A DNA stretch of 12,111 bases, from positions 1-12,111 of the forward strand of contig JAUYPR010000008.1 in the NCBI GenBank assembly GCA_030695785.1, written 5' to 3'. Made by a program: the position numbers and the translations under genes. The notes beneath the pieces are model-generated. The model did not search any database, was not told the origin of the DNA, and saw nothing but the letters and a program-made list of their open reading frames with translations. Shown piece by piece: positions 5,413 to 12,111 of the stretch (the first letter of the stretch is position 1; each line of letters starts with the position of its first letter). Origin of the DNA: a bacterium (GTDB lineage Bacteria; Patescibacteriota; Microgenomatia; JAUYPR01).

Positions 5413-7593
5413 TTAGATATAGCGAATATCAAGGTTCCTAATTTGTTCGTCAGTCAACCACAAAGAACGTAACCACTCATTGAAGAATTGGTTGGAAATA
5501 GCGGAAGAACCTTTTAGTTTTAGAAAGAAAGAATTATGTCCTTTCCCGGTAGTAATCCACGGACCCATATAAAACGTAAAATAGTCATCATCGTAGAGGC
5601 CATCGTTATTAAGGATTTGATTTACCAGAAAGGTACTCGTGGCCCTTTGTCTGTAGCTCCAGTTGTCGTTCCAGAAATCTGTAATGGTGAAACCATGCCT
5701 TCTTCCCCCTTCGATTGGTTTATATCGTTGGAGCTCTCCAAACCGTAGTTTTTGATATGGATATCCGATTATTGTCATTAAATCTGGGAGCGATCTGATG
5801 AGTGTTTCGATTGGGTTTGGTTGAAAATAGAAGATTTTTAAAGGATAACCTTTATGCCTTTCTGCTAAAAAACCAATCCCATTGTTTTCGAAAAGAAAGA
5901 GTACATACCCATATGGGCCGGATGGTACATATCTCGCATTCGGATATCTATCCGCATGCAATTCCCAAGGAAGTGTAGAGGTTATTTTAAGTAGCTCATC
6001 TAAAAGTTCTGCCCGAGAAACATCAATGCCGTCTTCAACGATCCCTATTTTTGAGACAATACCACTTGAAACATCAGTGATAATACGATGATAGAGATTA
6101 GGATTTGTTCTTGTTGGATAGTAAAGTACTTCTTTTATGCCGTCCATACTAGATGTTCGTGATCTTCTTATGGGTTGGCCAATCCCCTTTTCAACCTCGT
6201 CTTTTTTTGTGATGCCTGGAGAGATGTTTCGATAGCGTGCAATGAGCGGTCGTTCAAGGGGGTTATGCGCACACTTTAAGATTTGTTTGATACCACTGAG
6301 TACGGTTGGATGAGCAAGAACTGCCCCGTGTGAGTACAAAGGATTTTTTTCAATTGTTTTCTTTCGAAATTCCTCAAATGTAGCAAGGAGATTCTCGTCT
6401 ATTTCAACACCCAAAAATTTTTCTCCAGCGAATTCAGTAAGACCGGAGAGGACGAAAACCTCAGCCTCCTGCGCCCTGATAGTTGCAGTCAGTATACCCC
6501 GAAGCGTTTCATCTGTAACAAAATCGAGAACTTCTTCTGCGGTTTCTTTTTCTAAAAACACGCCCATCGGAAATCGAACATCAATATCCTCTCCACAGAA
6601 CGAGCGATTTGCTGATTCAACGTACGCATATTTATCGCCAACAAAACGATCCTCTGTTGACGCAAAAGTGACATAGACGATCCCTTTTTGTTGAAGGTCG
6701 GCAACTTCCTTTTCAATTTGTTCAGAAGTATTCGGATCCTTTCCTCGGTTCAGGTGAAAAATTGCTGCTTGCCCCCCGACCGCCCAAGCGGCACCTTTTT
6801 CCGCAACACTAACATCAGGATTATTCTGGGGATTGGGGTCGGCGCCCTTCACTGCACCGTCAAATGCGATAACGCCAGCGACAGCATCATAGTGTATTTT
6901 CGCAAGCTCATGAGCGACCCACGCTCCATGGCTGTGACCCAAAAGCCAAAACCGAACAAGTGGCCACTGCTTCTTCCAAAGATACAAAAGTCTGCTGATA
7001 TTCTCAACGCTTTTTAATGGATCTTGGTTTGCATCCTCTTCTGTGTAGGGGATTCCAAGGGTTGGTTCCATCTCGTTAATCTTATAGCTTGGCGACAAGA
7101 AATTATCATAGGGGTCCCCCAAATCGTACAAGTGTCTAAGAATACTCTCAAATGTTTCAGAATTACTTGCCGTTTTGATTCCCGGGATGGGTACATACAT
7201 AAATCCAGCTTCTTTATAAGCCCTTGGATAATCACCCCAAAAGGGAATTATTTTTTCATTGGGGAGAGGTTTGATATTAATGTGTTGAATCTGCTCCAAC
7301 GTTGTTTTTCGAACCACCCCTTTATATCCCGTGACTGCGGCCCACTCCGGAAATTTTTGGACCTCATACCCAACAATGACGCGTTCTTTTTTTCCTTCCC
7401 CGAGCTCATATTTTACTAGGATATGCCGTCCGTCTGGGTGACGAAACACTTCTCCTCCACGCGGTTTTTCCGACGGCTCTGTTTCTAGAAAGGAACTTGA
7501 TTCTTGGCGGAAGAAAAGAGCAGTGGTTTCTCCAACGAGGAGTTGTTCGAGTGTCCTTCTTGGAAAACGGCGAGTGGATCGTTCTTGTTGCAT
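5413..7593 (-). CDS. Alpha/beta-hydrolase (lipase-like) with C-terminal module shared with its neighbour
   Basis: This is a large predicted serine hydrolase, 726 residues from the ATG at 7593; a TTG at 7617 would add eight. The hydrolase domain spans about 105-440. The nucleophile elbow GHSHG (219-223) puts the serine at 221; D315 in ASTEDRFVG is the likely acid, and H422 in YSHGAVLAHPTV the likely histidine (H428 is the alternative). The spacing fits lipases and esterases; the substrate is unknown. Residues about 477-607 form a second alpha/beta domain I cannot name. The last ~75 residues (about 652-726) match the C-terminus of the neighbouring Big_5 protein. I see no signal peptide or membrane helix. 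It is the last gene of the virB4 operon and ends 6 bp from dciA, which is convergent. Its base composition is clearly AT-richer than virB4. Lipase activity and export are inference. Confidence 0.75.
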   Translation of the reverse strand: MQQERSTRRFPRRTLEQLLVGETTALFFRQESSSFLETEPSEKPRGGEVFRHPDGRHILVKYELGEGKKERVIVGYEVQKFPEWAAVTGYKGVVRKTTLEQIQHINIKPLPNEKIIPFWGDYPRAYKEAGFMYVPIPGIKTASNSETFESILRHLYDLGDPYDNFLSPSYKINEMEPTLGIPYTEEDANQDPLKSVENISRLLYLWKKQWPLVRFWLLGHSHGAWVAHELAKIHYDAVAGVIAFDGAVKGADPNPQNNPDVSVAEKGAAWAVGGQAAIFHLNRGKDPNTSEQIEKEVADLQQKGIVYVTFASTEDRFVGDKYAYVESANRSFCGEDIDVRFPMGVFLEKETAEEVLDFVTDETLRGILTATIRAQEAEVFVLSGLTEFAGEKFLGVEIDENLLATFEEFRKKTIEKNPLYSHGAVLAHPTVLSGIKQILKCAHNPLERPLIARYRNISPGITKKDEVEKGIGQPIRRSRTSSMDGIKEVLYYPTRTNPNLYHRIITDVSSGIVSKIGIVEDGIDVSRAELLDELLKITSTLPWELHADRYPNARYVPSGPYGYVLFLFENNGIGFLAERHKGYPLKIFYFQPNPIETLIRSLPDLMTIIGYPYQKLRFGELQRYKPIEGGRRHGFTITDFWNDNWSYRQRATSTFLVNQILNNDGLYDDDYFTFYMGPWITTGKGHNSFFLKLKGSSAISNQFFNEWLRSLWLTDEQIRNLDIRYI

Positions 7594-7625
7594 GGGCAGA
7601 ACGCAAAAGCGTGACAAGAATGACG

Positions 7626-8342
7626 TTACTGAGTTTGATACTCAATGTCAAGGGTTTGGATTTGGGTGTCGGTGAGGCCGAGGGAGCGGAGCCAATGAAG
7701 AAACACCTCTTTGGAATTTTCCCGATCGCCTTTAAGGGTAACAACAAAATAGTTACGTTGATCTGGTGGTGGGCGCACACCACCCCGCTTGATGAAGAAT
7801 TGGTCGGAATCAAATGGAATGTTGTTTGAAAGAAACACATCTGGGTAATTATTGAGGTAAAACCTTTCTTGTTCTTGAATTGACGACTCATCAGGCGCGG
7901 TACCAGCATGCTCCTGCGCCCCTGTTATGAACGAGAAAGATCCAACCCTTGTATTTCCAGAGAGAATATCGATGGTGTATTGTGTATTTTTTTCAAATGT
8001 CGTTCGTGGGGTCAAAAAGAACACTGGTCCAAGCTTCTGAGTTGCGTAATCAACCCTCGGCGTTACCACTGCCGTCAGAGACACGTTCTCTATTGGTTGA
8101 TTCATAACAATTCGAAGAGGGATATTTATCTCAACAGCCGCCTCGCCATTTCGAGGAACGGTTGACAAGATAACAAGGTCGGAACGTATTTCTTCTGTGG
8201 GAGAGGGTGGTGATGTGAGTGGGGTTGGATTTAAAGACGGAGAGGGAGGGAGTGTTTGCCGTTGAAACATTGCGCGGACAAGAAGTAGCCCGAGCAACAG
8301 AAACAGAAGAGAAACAAGAATGAAGATAGTTTTTTTGTTCAT
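7626..8342 (-). CDS. Membrane-anchored Big_5/Ig-like surface protein
   Basis: The 238-residue product starts at the ATG at 8342, which overlaps the stop of the upstream CHAP gene (ATGA); a start at 8363 is possible but puts charged residues before the anchor. Residues about 4-24 (TIFILVSLLFLLLGLLLVRA) form an uncleaved signal anchor without a lipobox cysteine. A proline/serine-rich linker (about 32-50) follows, then one bacterial Ig-like domain of the Big_5 type (about 54-142), with the hallmark VILSTVPRNGEAAVEINIPL and the late strand TTFEKNTQYTIDI. The last ~80 residues (about 157-238) form a separate module homologous to the end of the hydrolase gene downstream. The Ig-like domain would stand outside the membrane and could be an adhesive or spacer part of the secretion apparatus; that role is inferred from its place behind virB4 and CHAP. 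Confidence 0.8.
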   Translation of the reverse strand: MNKKTIFILVSLLFLLLGLLLVRAMFQRQTLPPSPSLNPTPLTSPPSPTEEIRSDLVILSTVPRNGEAAVEINIPLRIVMNQPIENVSLTAVVTPRVDYATQKLGPVFFLTPRTTFEKNTQYTIDILSGNTRVGSFSFITGAQEHAGTAPDESSIQEQERFYLNNYPDVFLSNNIPFDSDQFFIKRGGVRPPPDQRNYFVVTLKGDRENSKEVFLHWLRSLGLTDTQIQTLDIEYQTQ

Positions 8343-10765
8343 TGGGTCTTCTTCCGTAACCATCCAGTGAAGTTTGTCTCATTCACATTTCGTGTACTAA
8401 TGCCGACCCTTCCACAATCTGGCCGGCAATTATTTGCCTCTGCAACCACGAATTGTGTCTTATCTTCACGTTCAACCCCAACAACGTAGGCGATGTGACC
8501 GAATTCTCCATACGCCCATATTGCAATGTCTCCAGGTTGTATAGTTTGACCTGTAGTCTTGTCAATATAATCATAATTGGTTGGTCGAGTCCATATATCT
8601 GCGTACTGTCGCGCATGCCCGCCTTTATCTGGGATAAGGTTATTGAATGCGCTCGCTAATCCTCGCATGAGCCCAACACACTGAAGAAAAAAATCATTCG
8701 AGCGTGATATCGCGGAGTTGACGATTTCAGTCGCAAGATCATTTTGGAGGTTGGTTTTTATCCAATCAATGCACACCTGGTCAGTTCCACGCACTGTGCC
8801 CTTACAAGGAGATTGCTGGATTTTTATGACGACCTGACTCGCAGGATGTTCTTCAAATGGTCCGGTGTATGGGGTAGACGATCCGCCGGTGACAAGGGAC
8901 GTGTCTGTTCCGCCACGTTCTCCGGACACGAACGAGCCGGGGATGATGAAGTTGGTGTTATAGAAATAAGCCACTCCGATAAGAATCAGCACAGCCGCAA
9001 CAGCGATGACGATACCCCATCCGGTTGCACTGAGCCCAGCCGCAAACCCAGTTGCCATGCGGGCGCCAAGACCAGCCAACCCTTGAGCGATCCGTGGCCC
9101 AAGCGCGCCGAGGGCGCTCCGCCCCAACCCCGCGAGCCCGCGCCCCGCAGCGCTGATTCCTTTTGACGCAGCAACATTTGGACTTCCAAACGGCGACCAC
9201 AGCGTGTTCCACATGCGCACAAAAAAAGAGAAGGTGGGTCCGCCTAACGAGGGGCCAATCACGAACCCGGTTGAGCCACCCACTGCACCGCCGGTGAATT
9301 GTCCGATAGTGACGCCAACTGGTCCAAACGGCGCGCCAACTGCACCTCCAACCGCAGCTCCGGTGATGCCGCCGACCATTGCCCCTCCTCCTGCGCCAGC
9401 GTACGCGCCAAAAATACTCGCGGCGCCATGGCGCCTCAGGTAAATGAGCGAGGAAGAGAAGGAGTTTTTGAACCAGTTAGCAAAGGGCGAAGGAAGCGGA
9501 AGGGGAATGCGGCTCATGGGGTTTTCCGCAAACACCCACTGATTGTTTTGAAATGTATAGGTTGGATTGTCGCTTGGACCAAGAAACGGTGCGGTTGCGT
9601 TGGAAAGAGCAAGGAAGAATTGTTCTTGTGTCAGTATGTTAGCTGTTTTTGCTTGTCGTACTACCGTGATCAGTGCGTCAAGCACGCGGTTGGTTGGTAG
9701 GAATCTTCGCTGTGCGTCGCCCCAAAACCACTGCAGTGCCCGCCCTTGCCATGTTCGTGTTGGATCAGGAAGCCCTGAGAGGAGTGTCCGGACCTCTGTT
9801 TTGATGCGCCGCGTCCTCGGGCTATCATCTGGATGTATCGTGAGTTTGTCGTGATCGGCGAGACCGCGAAAAGAAAAGAGAAAAAGCTCACGTTTGACTT
9901 TTGAAAACAGTGGAAACTCCGCAAGCGCGATGCGTCCAATATCAGCCGGATTTCGGAGTCCGCCTTGCGCCGAGAGAACCTCGTTCGTGATCGTACTAAA
10001 GAAGCCCTGTGGCGGCTGGGGCGAGTATACTGGTTGAAGCCGTAAGGTACTTGTCGGTTGTATCGCGGGTGGTTTTGTTTTTTTTTCAGCTGAGGGTTCT
10101 TGAAGGAGAAAGAGGGATGTTTTGAGTCTCCTTACATTGGTGTACAAGTCCTGTGACCCAGATGGAGCTGTTTCTTCTTGGACGATGCGAAGAATCTTTT
10201 TCCGCGCGTTTTCTGGAACAGCACCTTCGAGCGCCTTGTCGAGCGAACGAAGAACGACTCCTTGAACATCCTCATCATGCTCCAATTCACCCTTATCCGC
10301 AGTATTCAGTGTATGGTTCAGATTTTTTAGAAACGACTGCGTCAACACCGACGCCCTTTCCGGATCTAAACGCTGTGTTTCTTGGATCACCCCCAGGATC
10401 TTTTGGATCGGTTGAACAATCGCCCTCCGCGCTTCCTCGGCATTCCTTTGAAGGTTTCGTTTTCGGGTGAGGGTATCTAGCTTGTCCAAGATTGCAACAA
10501 TATCTTTTCGTTCCCACCGTGTCTGTCCCACCGTGTCTGGAAGTCGAACCTCTCCTTGTTCAACACGCTGTGTTTGCAGTAGGAGTCGTTGGATGCGGTC
10601 AATTGCCTCTTCGAGCGCGACCGACTCGTCTAATCCTAAGAGGAAGTAGGTCTTTTGGAGAATCGCATTCGTATCCTTGTTTTTCTCAAGCGTGCGGTTT
10701 CTAAGGCCAAGAAGGATAGGGAGGACATCACGATACGCTTGGAGAATTTCCGGGCTGGTTTCCAT
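8339..10765 (-). CDS. VirB4-linked membrane protein with glycine zipper and C-terminal CHAP peptidoglycan hydrolase
   Basis: The 808-residue protein follows virB4 with a 38-base overlap and probably acts like PrgK/VirB1, opening the cell wall for the secretion channel. Residues 1-225 are mainly helical and charged, followed by a proline-rich linker (about 225-255) and a globular part (about 255-430). A Gly/Ala-rich hydrophobic stretch (about 448-510) with repeated GxxxG-type spacing and a basic Gly/Ala-rich linker carrying GLAGLG twice (about 536-580) precede one clear membrane helix (about 584-602). The CHAP domain (about 690-805) has C696 in FFLQCVGLM, H757 in EFGHIAYVVGV, and E776/N778 in VVAEANNC as the likely triad. 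Extra cysteines (654, 665, 780, 784) could form disulfides in an exterior domain. The start ATG at 10765 has no obvious Shine-Dalgarno, so coupled translation is likely. The VirB6-like role of the middle part is unproven. Confidence 0.82.
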   Translation of the reverse strand: METSPEILQAYRDVLPILLGLRNRTLEKNKDTNAILQKTYFLLGLDESVALEEAIDRIQRLLLQTQRVEQGEVRLPDTVGQTRWERKDIVAILDKLDTLTRKRNLQRNAEEARRAIVQPIQKILGVIQETQRLDPERASVLTQSFLKNLNHTLNTADKGELEHDEDVQGVVLRSLDKALEGAVPENARKKILRIVQEETAPSGSQDLYTNVRRLKTSLFLLQEPSAEKKTKPPAIQPTSTLRLQPVYSPQPPQGFFSTITNEVLSAQGGLRNPADIGRIALAEFPLFSKVKRELFLFSFRGLADHDKLTIHPDDSPRTRRIKTEVRTLLSGLPDPTRTWQGRALQWFWGDAQRRFLPTNRVLDALITVVRQAKTANILTQEQFFLALSNATAPFLGPSDNPTYTFQNNQWVFAENPMSRIPLPLPSPFANWFKNSFSSSLIYLRRHGAASIFGAYAGAGGGAMVGGITGAAVGGAVGAPFGPVGVTIGQFTGGAVGGSTGFVIGPSLGGPTFSFFVRMWNTLWSPFGSPNVAASKGISAAGRGLAGLGRSALGALGPRIAQGLAGLGARMATGFAAGLSATGWGIVIAVAAVLILIGVAYFYNTNFIIPGSFVSGERGGTDTSLVTGGSSTPYTGPFEEHPASQVVIKIQQSPCKGTVRGTDQVCIDWIKTNLQNDLATEIVNSAISRSNDFFLQCVGLMRGLASAFNNLIPDKGGHARQYADIWTRPTNYDYIDKTTGQTIQPGDIAIWAYGEFGHIAYVVGVEREDKTQFVVAEANNCRPDCGRVGISTRNVNETNFTGWLRKKTQ

Positions 10766-12111
10766 TATTATTCATGATAGCATTTTGTTCCTGCATCTCC
10801 AAAAGCTCTTGGGGTTTCGAGGTAATTAGTCTGTGCTCTTCTGGAGAGGCGACAATGCGAATCGCCGCGTGGTTCGGCCCGGCAAAAAACAACCCTTCCC
10901 CCACATCTGCCGCGAGCAGTAAATGCTTTTCTCCTTCAGATAGCGCAAAGGTTTTCGCAAGCTTCTCGATACTCGAAGGAGATTGTTTGAGAAGAATTTG
11001 GATGGACGAATTTTGAATAATCGCGTGCCCAAGATCAGAGGCTAAAAAGTCTTCAATGTCTTGCGTGATCGTGGTCAGCCCAAGGTAGTATTTTCGCGCG
11101 CGCTTGGCGATAGACCAGAGGAACATGGCGGAATCAGGATAGCGCATCATGTACCAAGCCTCATCCACAATCAGGATACGCCGCTTTAAGCTTTTCCGCA
11201 CCCGCGTCCAAATAAAATCAAGAATAAGAAACATCGCAATCGGCCGCAGTTCATCCTCAACCTCTCGAACGGAAAACACCGTGAACTGGCTTTGGATATT
11301 CACGGTTGTGTGGGAAGAAAAGAATCCGGCGAGGCTGCCTTTCACATATCGTTCCAGCCGTTCGGCAAGTCCGCGGGCGTCCGGTTCTTCCATTCCCACG
11401 AGCACTTTGTAGACATCTTCCAACAAAGGCGGCATGTTCCGCTGGGTTTTGGGGTCCAAGGTAATGCCTTTTTGCTGATACGCAGCCACCAGCGCCCGGT
11501 CCAAAATCGCGTCTTCGGTCGGAGAAAGGGCGCCCAGCATGACGCGCATGAGCCGGTGCAGGGTTTGGATTTTGAACGACAATTCATTTTCGTCCTCACT
11601 CAACATGCCCGACAAATCCAATGGGTTCACTTTTAAGGGCGAGTTGTATTTGAATGGAATATACTCGCCGCCAACGGCTTGGCAGAGCGCGCGGTATTCA
11701 TCTTCGGGGTCAATCACAATGACCTCGGTGTCAAACATGAGTGAGCGGCTAGCCTCAAGCTTCGTGAGATAACTTTTTCCGCCGCCAGATTTGGAGAGAA
11801 TGACGGTGTTGGCGTTTTCCAAAGAGAAGCGGTCAAACACAATGAGCGAGCCGTTGTGTTCGTTGATGCCGTACATAATGCCGTTATCCGAAGAAAGCTC
11901 GGAGGAGGTAAAAGGAAACGTCGACGCAAGAGACGTCGTATCCATATTCCGCACAATAAATAGCTTGTCGCGTCCCAAAGGAAGTGTGGAGCGGAATCCA
12001 TCTTCCATTTGCAACGTCGTGCGTTTGGCAACAATAAGCAGGCTTGCCAAGGTTGATTCGACTTGTTTGGTGATGGTGTTGAGTTCCTCAAGTGAAGACG
12101 CGGGGATGGTC
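10728..12111 (-). CDS. virB4: VirB4/TraC-type conjugal transfer ATPase (5' end outside window)
   Basis: VirB4 ATPases energise substrate transfer and assembly of type IV secretion systems at the inner membrane. Only the C-terminal ~460 residues are here; the first whole codon is at 12110 and the frame continues off the right edge, so the TTG at 12050 is not the real start. Counting from 12110, Walker A is ILSKSGGGKSYLTK (about 104-117), the IDPEDEYRAL motif is at about 133-142, Walker B is RILIVDEAWYMM (about 311-322), and TTITQDIEDFL with the conserved T-Q is at about 346-356. The motif order fits the VirB4 RecA-like domain. The tail is rich in N, Q, P and S. The 3' end overlaps the CHAP gene, as in the PrgJ-PrgK pairs of Gram-positive T4SSs. 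The gene symbol names the family only; the system's substrate cannot be told. Confidence 0.92.
   Translation of the reverse strand, partial: TIPASSLEELNTITKQVESTLASLLIVAKRTTLQMEDGFRSTLPLGRDKLFIVRNMDTTSLASTFPFTSSELSSDNGIMYGINEHNGSLIVFDRFSLENANTVILSKSGGGKSYLTKLEASRSLMFDTEVIVIDPEDEYRALCQAVGGEYIPFKYNSPLKVNPLDLSGMLSEDENELSFKIQTLHRLMRVMLGALSPTEDAILDRALVAAYQQKGITLDPKTQRNMPPLLEDVYKVLVGMEEPDARGLAERLERYVKGSLAGFFSSHTTVNIQSQFTVFSVREVEDELRPIAMFLILDFIWTRVRKSLKRRILIVDEAWYMMRYPDSAMFLWSIAKRARKYYLGLTTITQDIEDFLASDLGHAIIQNSSIQILLKQSPSSIEKLAKTFALSEGEKHLLLAADVGEGLFFAGPNHAAIRIVASPEEHRLITSKPQELLEMQEQNAIMNNNGNQPGNSPSVS

Noticed and set aside
8744..9700. Long plus-strand open frames opposite the CHAP gene
   Set aside because: They follow from the Gly/Ala/Pro-rich, GC-rich coding of the opposite strand; products are low complexity and match no known pattern.
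10728..12050. Complete 440-residue VirB4 starting at the TTG at 12050
   Set aside because: The frame stays open to the window edge with conserved-looking sequence, so this is an internal codon of a truncated gene.
1..12111. Recoded TGA as in Gracilibacteria or Absconditabacteria
   Set aside because: TGA ends dnaA, yidC, yidD, virB4, the nuclease and the CHAP gene exactly where the families end and overlaps the next start codons.
1..12111. CRISPR array, tRNA, rRNA or insertion sequence
   Set aside because: No regularly spaced direct repeats, cloverleaf-like intergenic DNA or transposase frame was seen; nearly all sequence is covered by assigned genes.

Overview
The window looks like a chromosomal origin region from a Candidate Phyla Radiation (Patescibacteria) bacterium. 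The reasons are: very tight packing with 1-4 base gene overlaps and almost no intergenic DNA; reduced housekeeping proteins (a 47-aa L34, a YidC with no periplasmic domain, a 96-aa DciA, a short YidD); and a Gram-positive-like VirB4/CHAP secretion cluster. TGA ends many of the clear genes, so the standard bacterial code applies and recoded lineages (Gracilibacteria, Absconditabacteria) are excluded. No taxon below the phylum-level group can be justified from sequence alone.

Layout. Left block, minus strand, read from 2016 leftwards: rpmH, rnpA, yidD, yidC, khpB (jag), then the first 38 codons of a probable polysaccharide flippase that leaves the window at base 1. A 47-bp divergent promoter region (2017-2063) separates it from the plus-strand block: dnaA, a 125-bp oriC-like region (3408-3532) with clustered DnaA boxes, a membrane-anchored Holliday-resolvase-like nuclease, dnaN, and dciA (DUF721). 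The plus-strand block ends at 5406 and meets, after 6 bp, a minus-strand operon entering from the right edge: virB4 (5' end outside the window), an 808-aa membrane protein with a glycine-zipper region and a C-terminal CHAP hydrolase, a membrane-anchored Big_5/Ig-like protein, and a ~726-aa alpha/beta-hydrolase.

How the genes work together. The left block is the usual ribosome / RNase P / membrane-insertion group that bacteria keep beside the origin. The middle block makes the initiator (DnaA), the sliding clamp and the probable replicative-helicase loader, with the start site between dnaA and the nuclease gene. The right block resembles the VirB4-CHAP (PrgJ-PrgK-like) core of Gram-positive type IV secretion systems, followed by two accessory proteins.

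The most interesting observation is that these two accessory proteins, otherwise unrelated, end in the same ~75-residue module: the last ungapped stretch matches at 20 of 37 positions. One is a surface-anchored Ig-like protein and the other is a serine hydrolase with no visible signal peptide. This suggests a common docking or export module for a secretion-linked lipase-like enzyme, which is a hypothesis, not a demonstrated function. No stretch over 300 bases lacks a gene. I saw no rRNA, tRNA, insertion sequence or CRISPR array.
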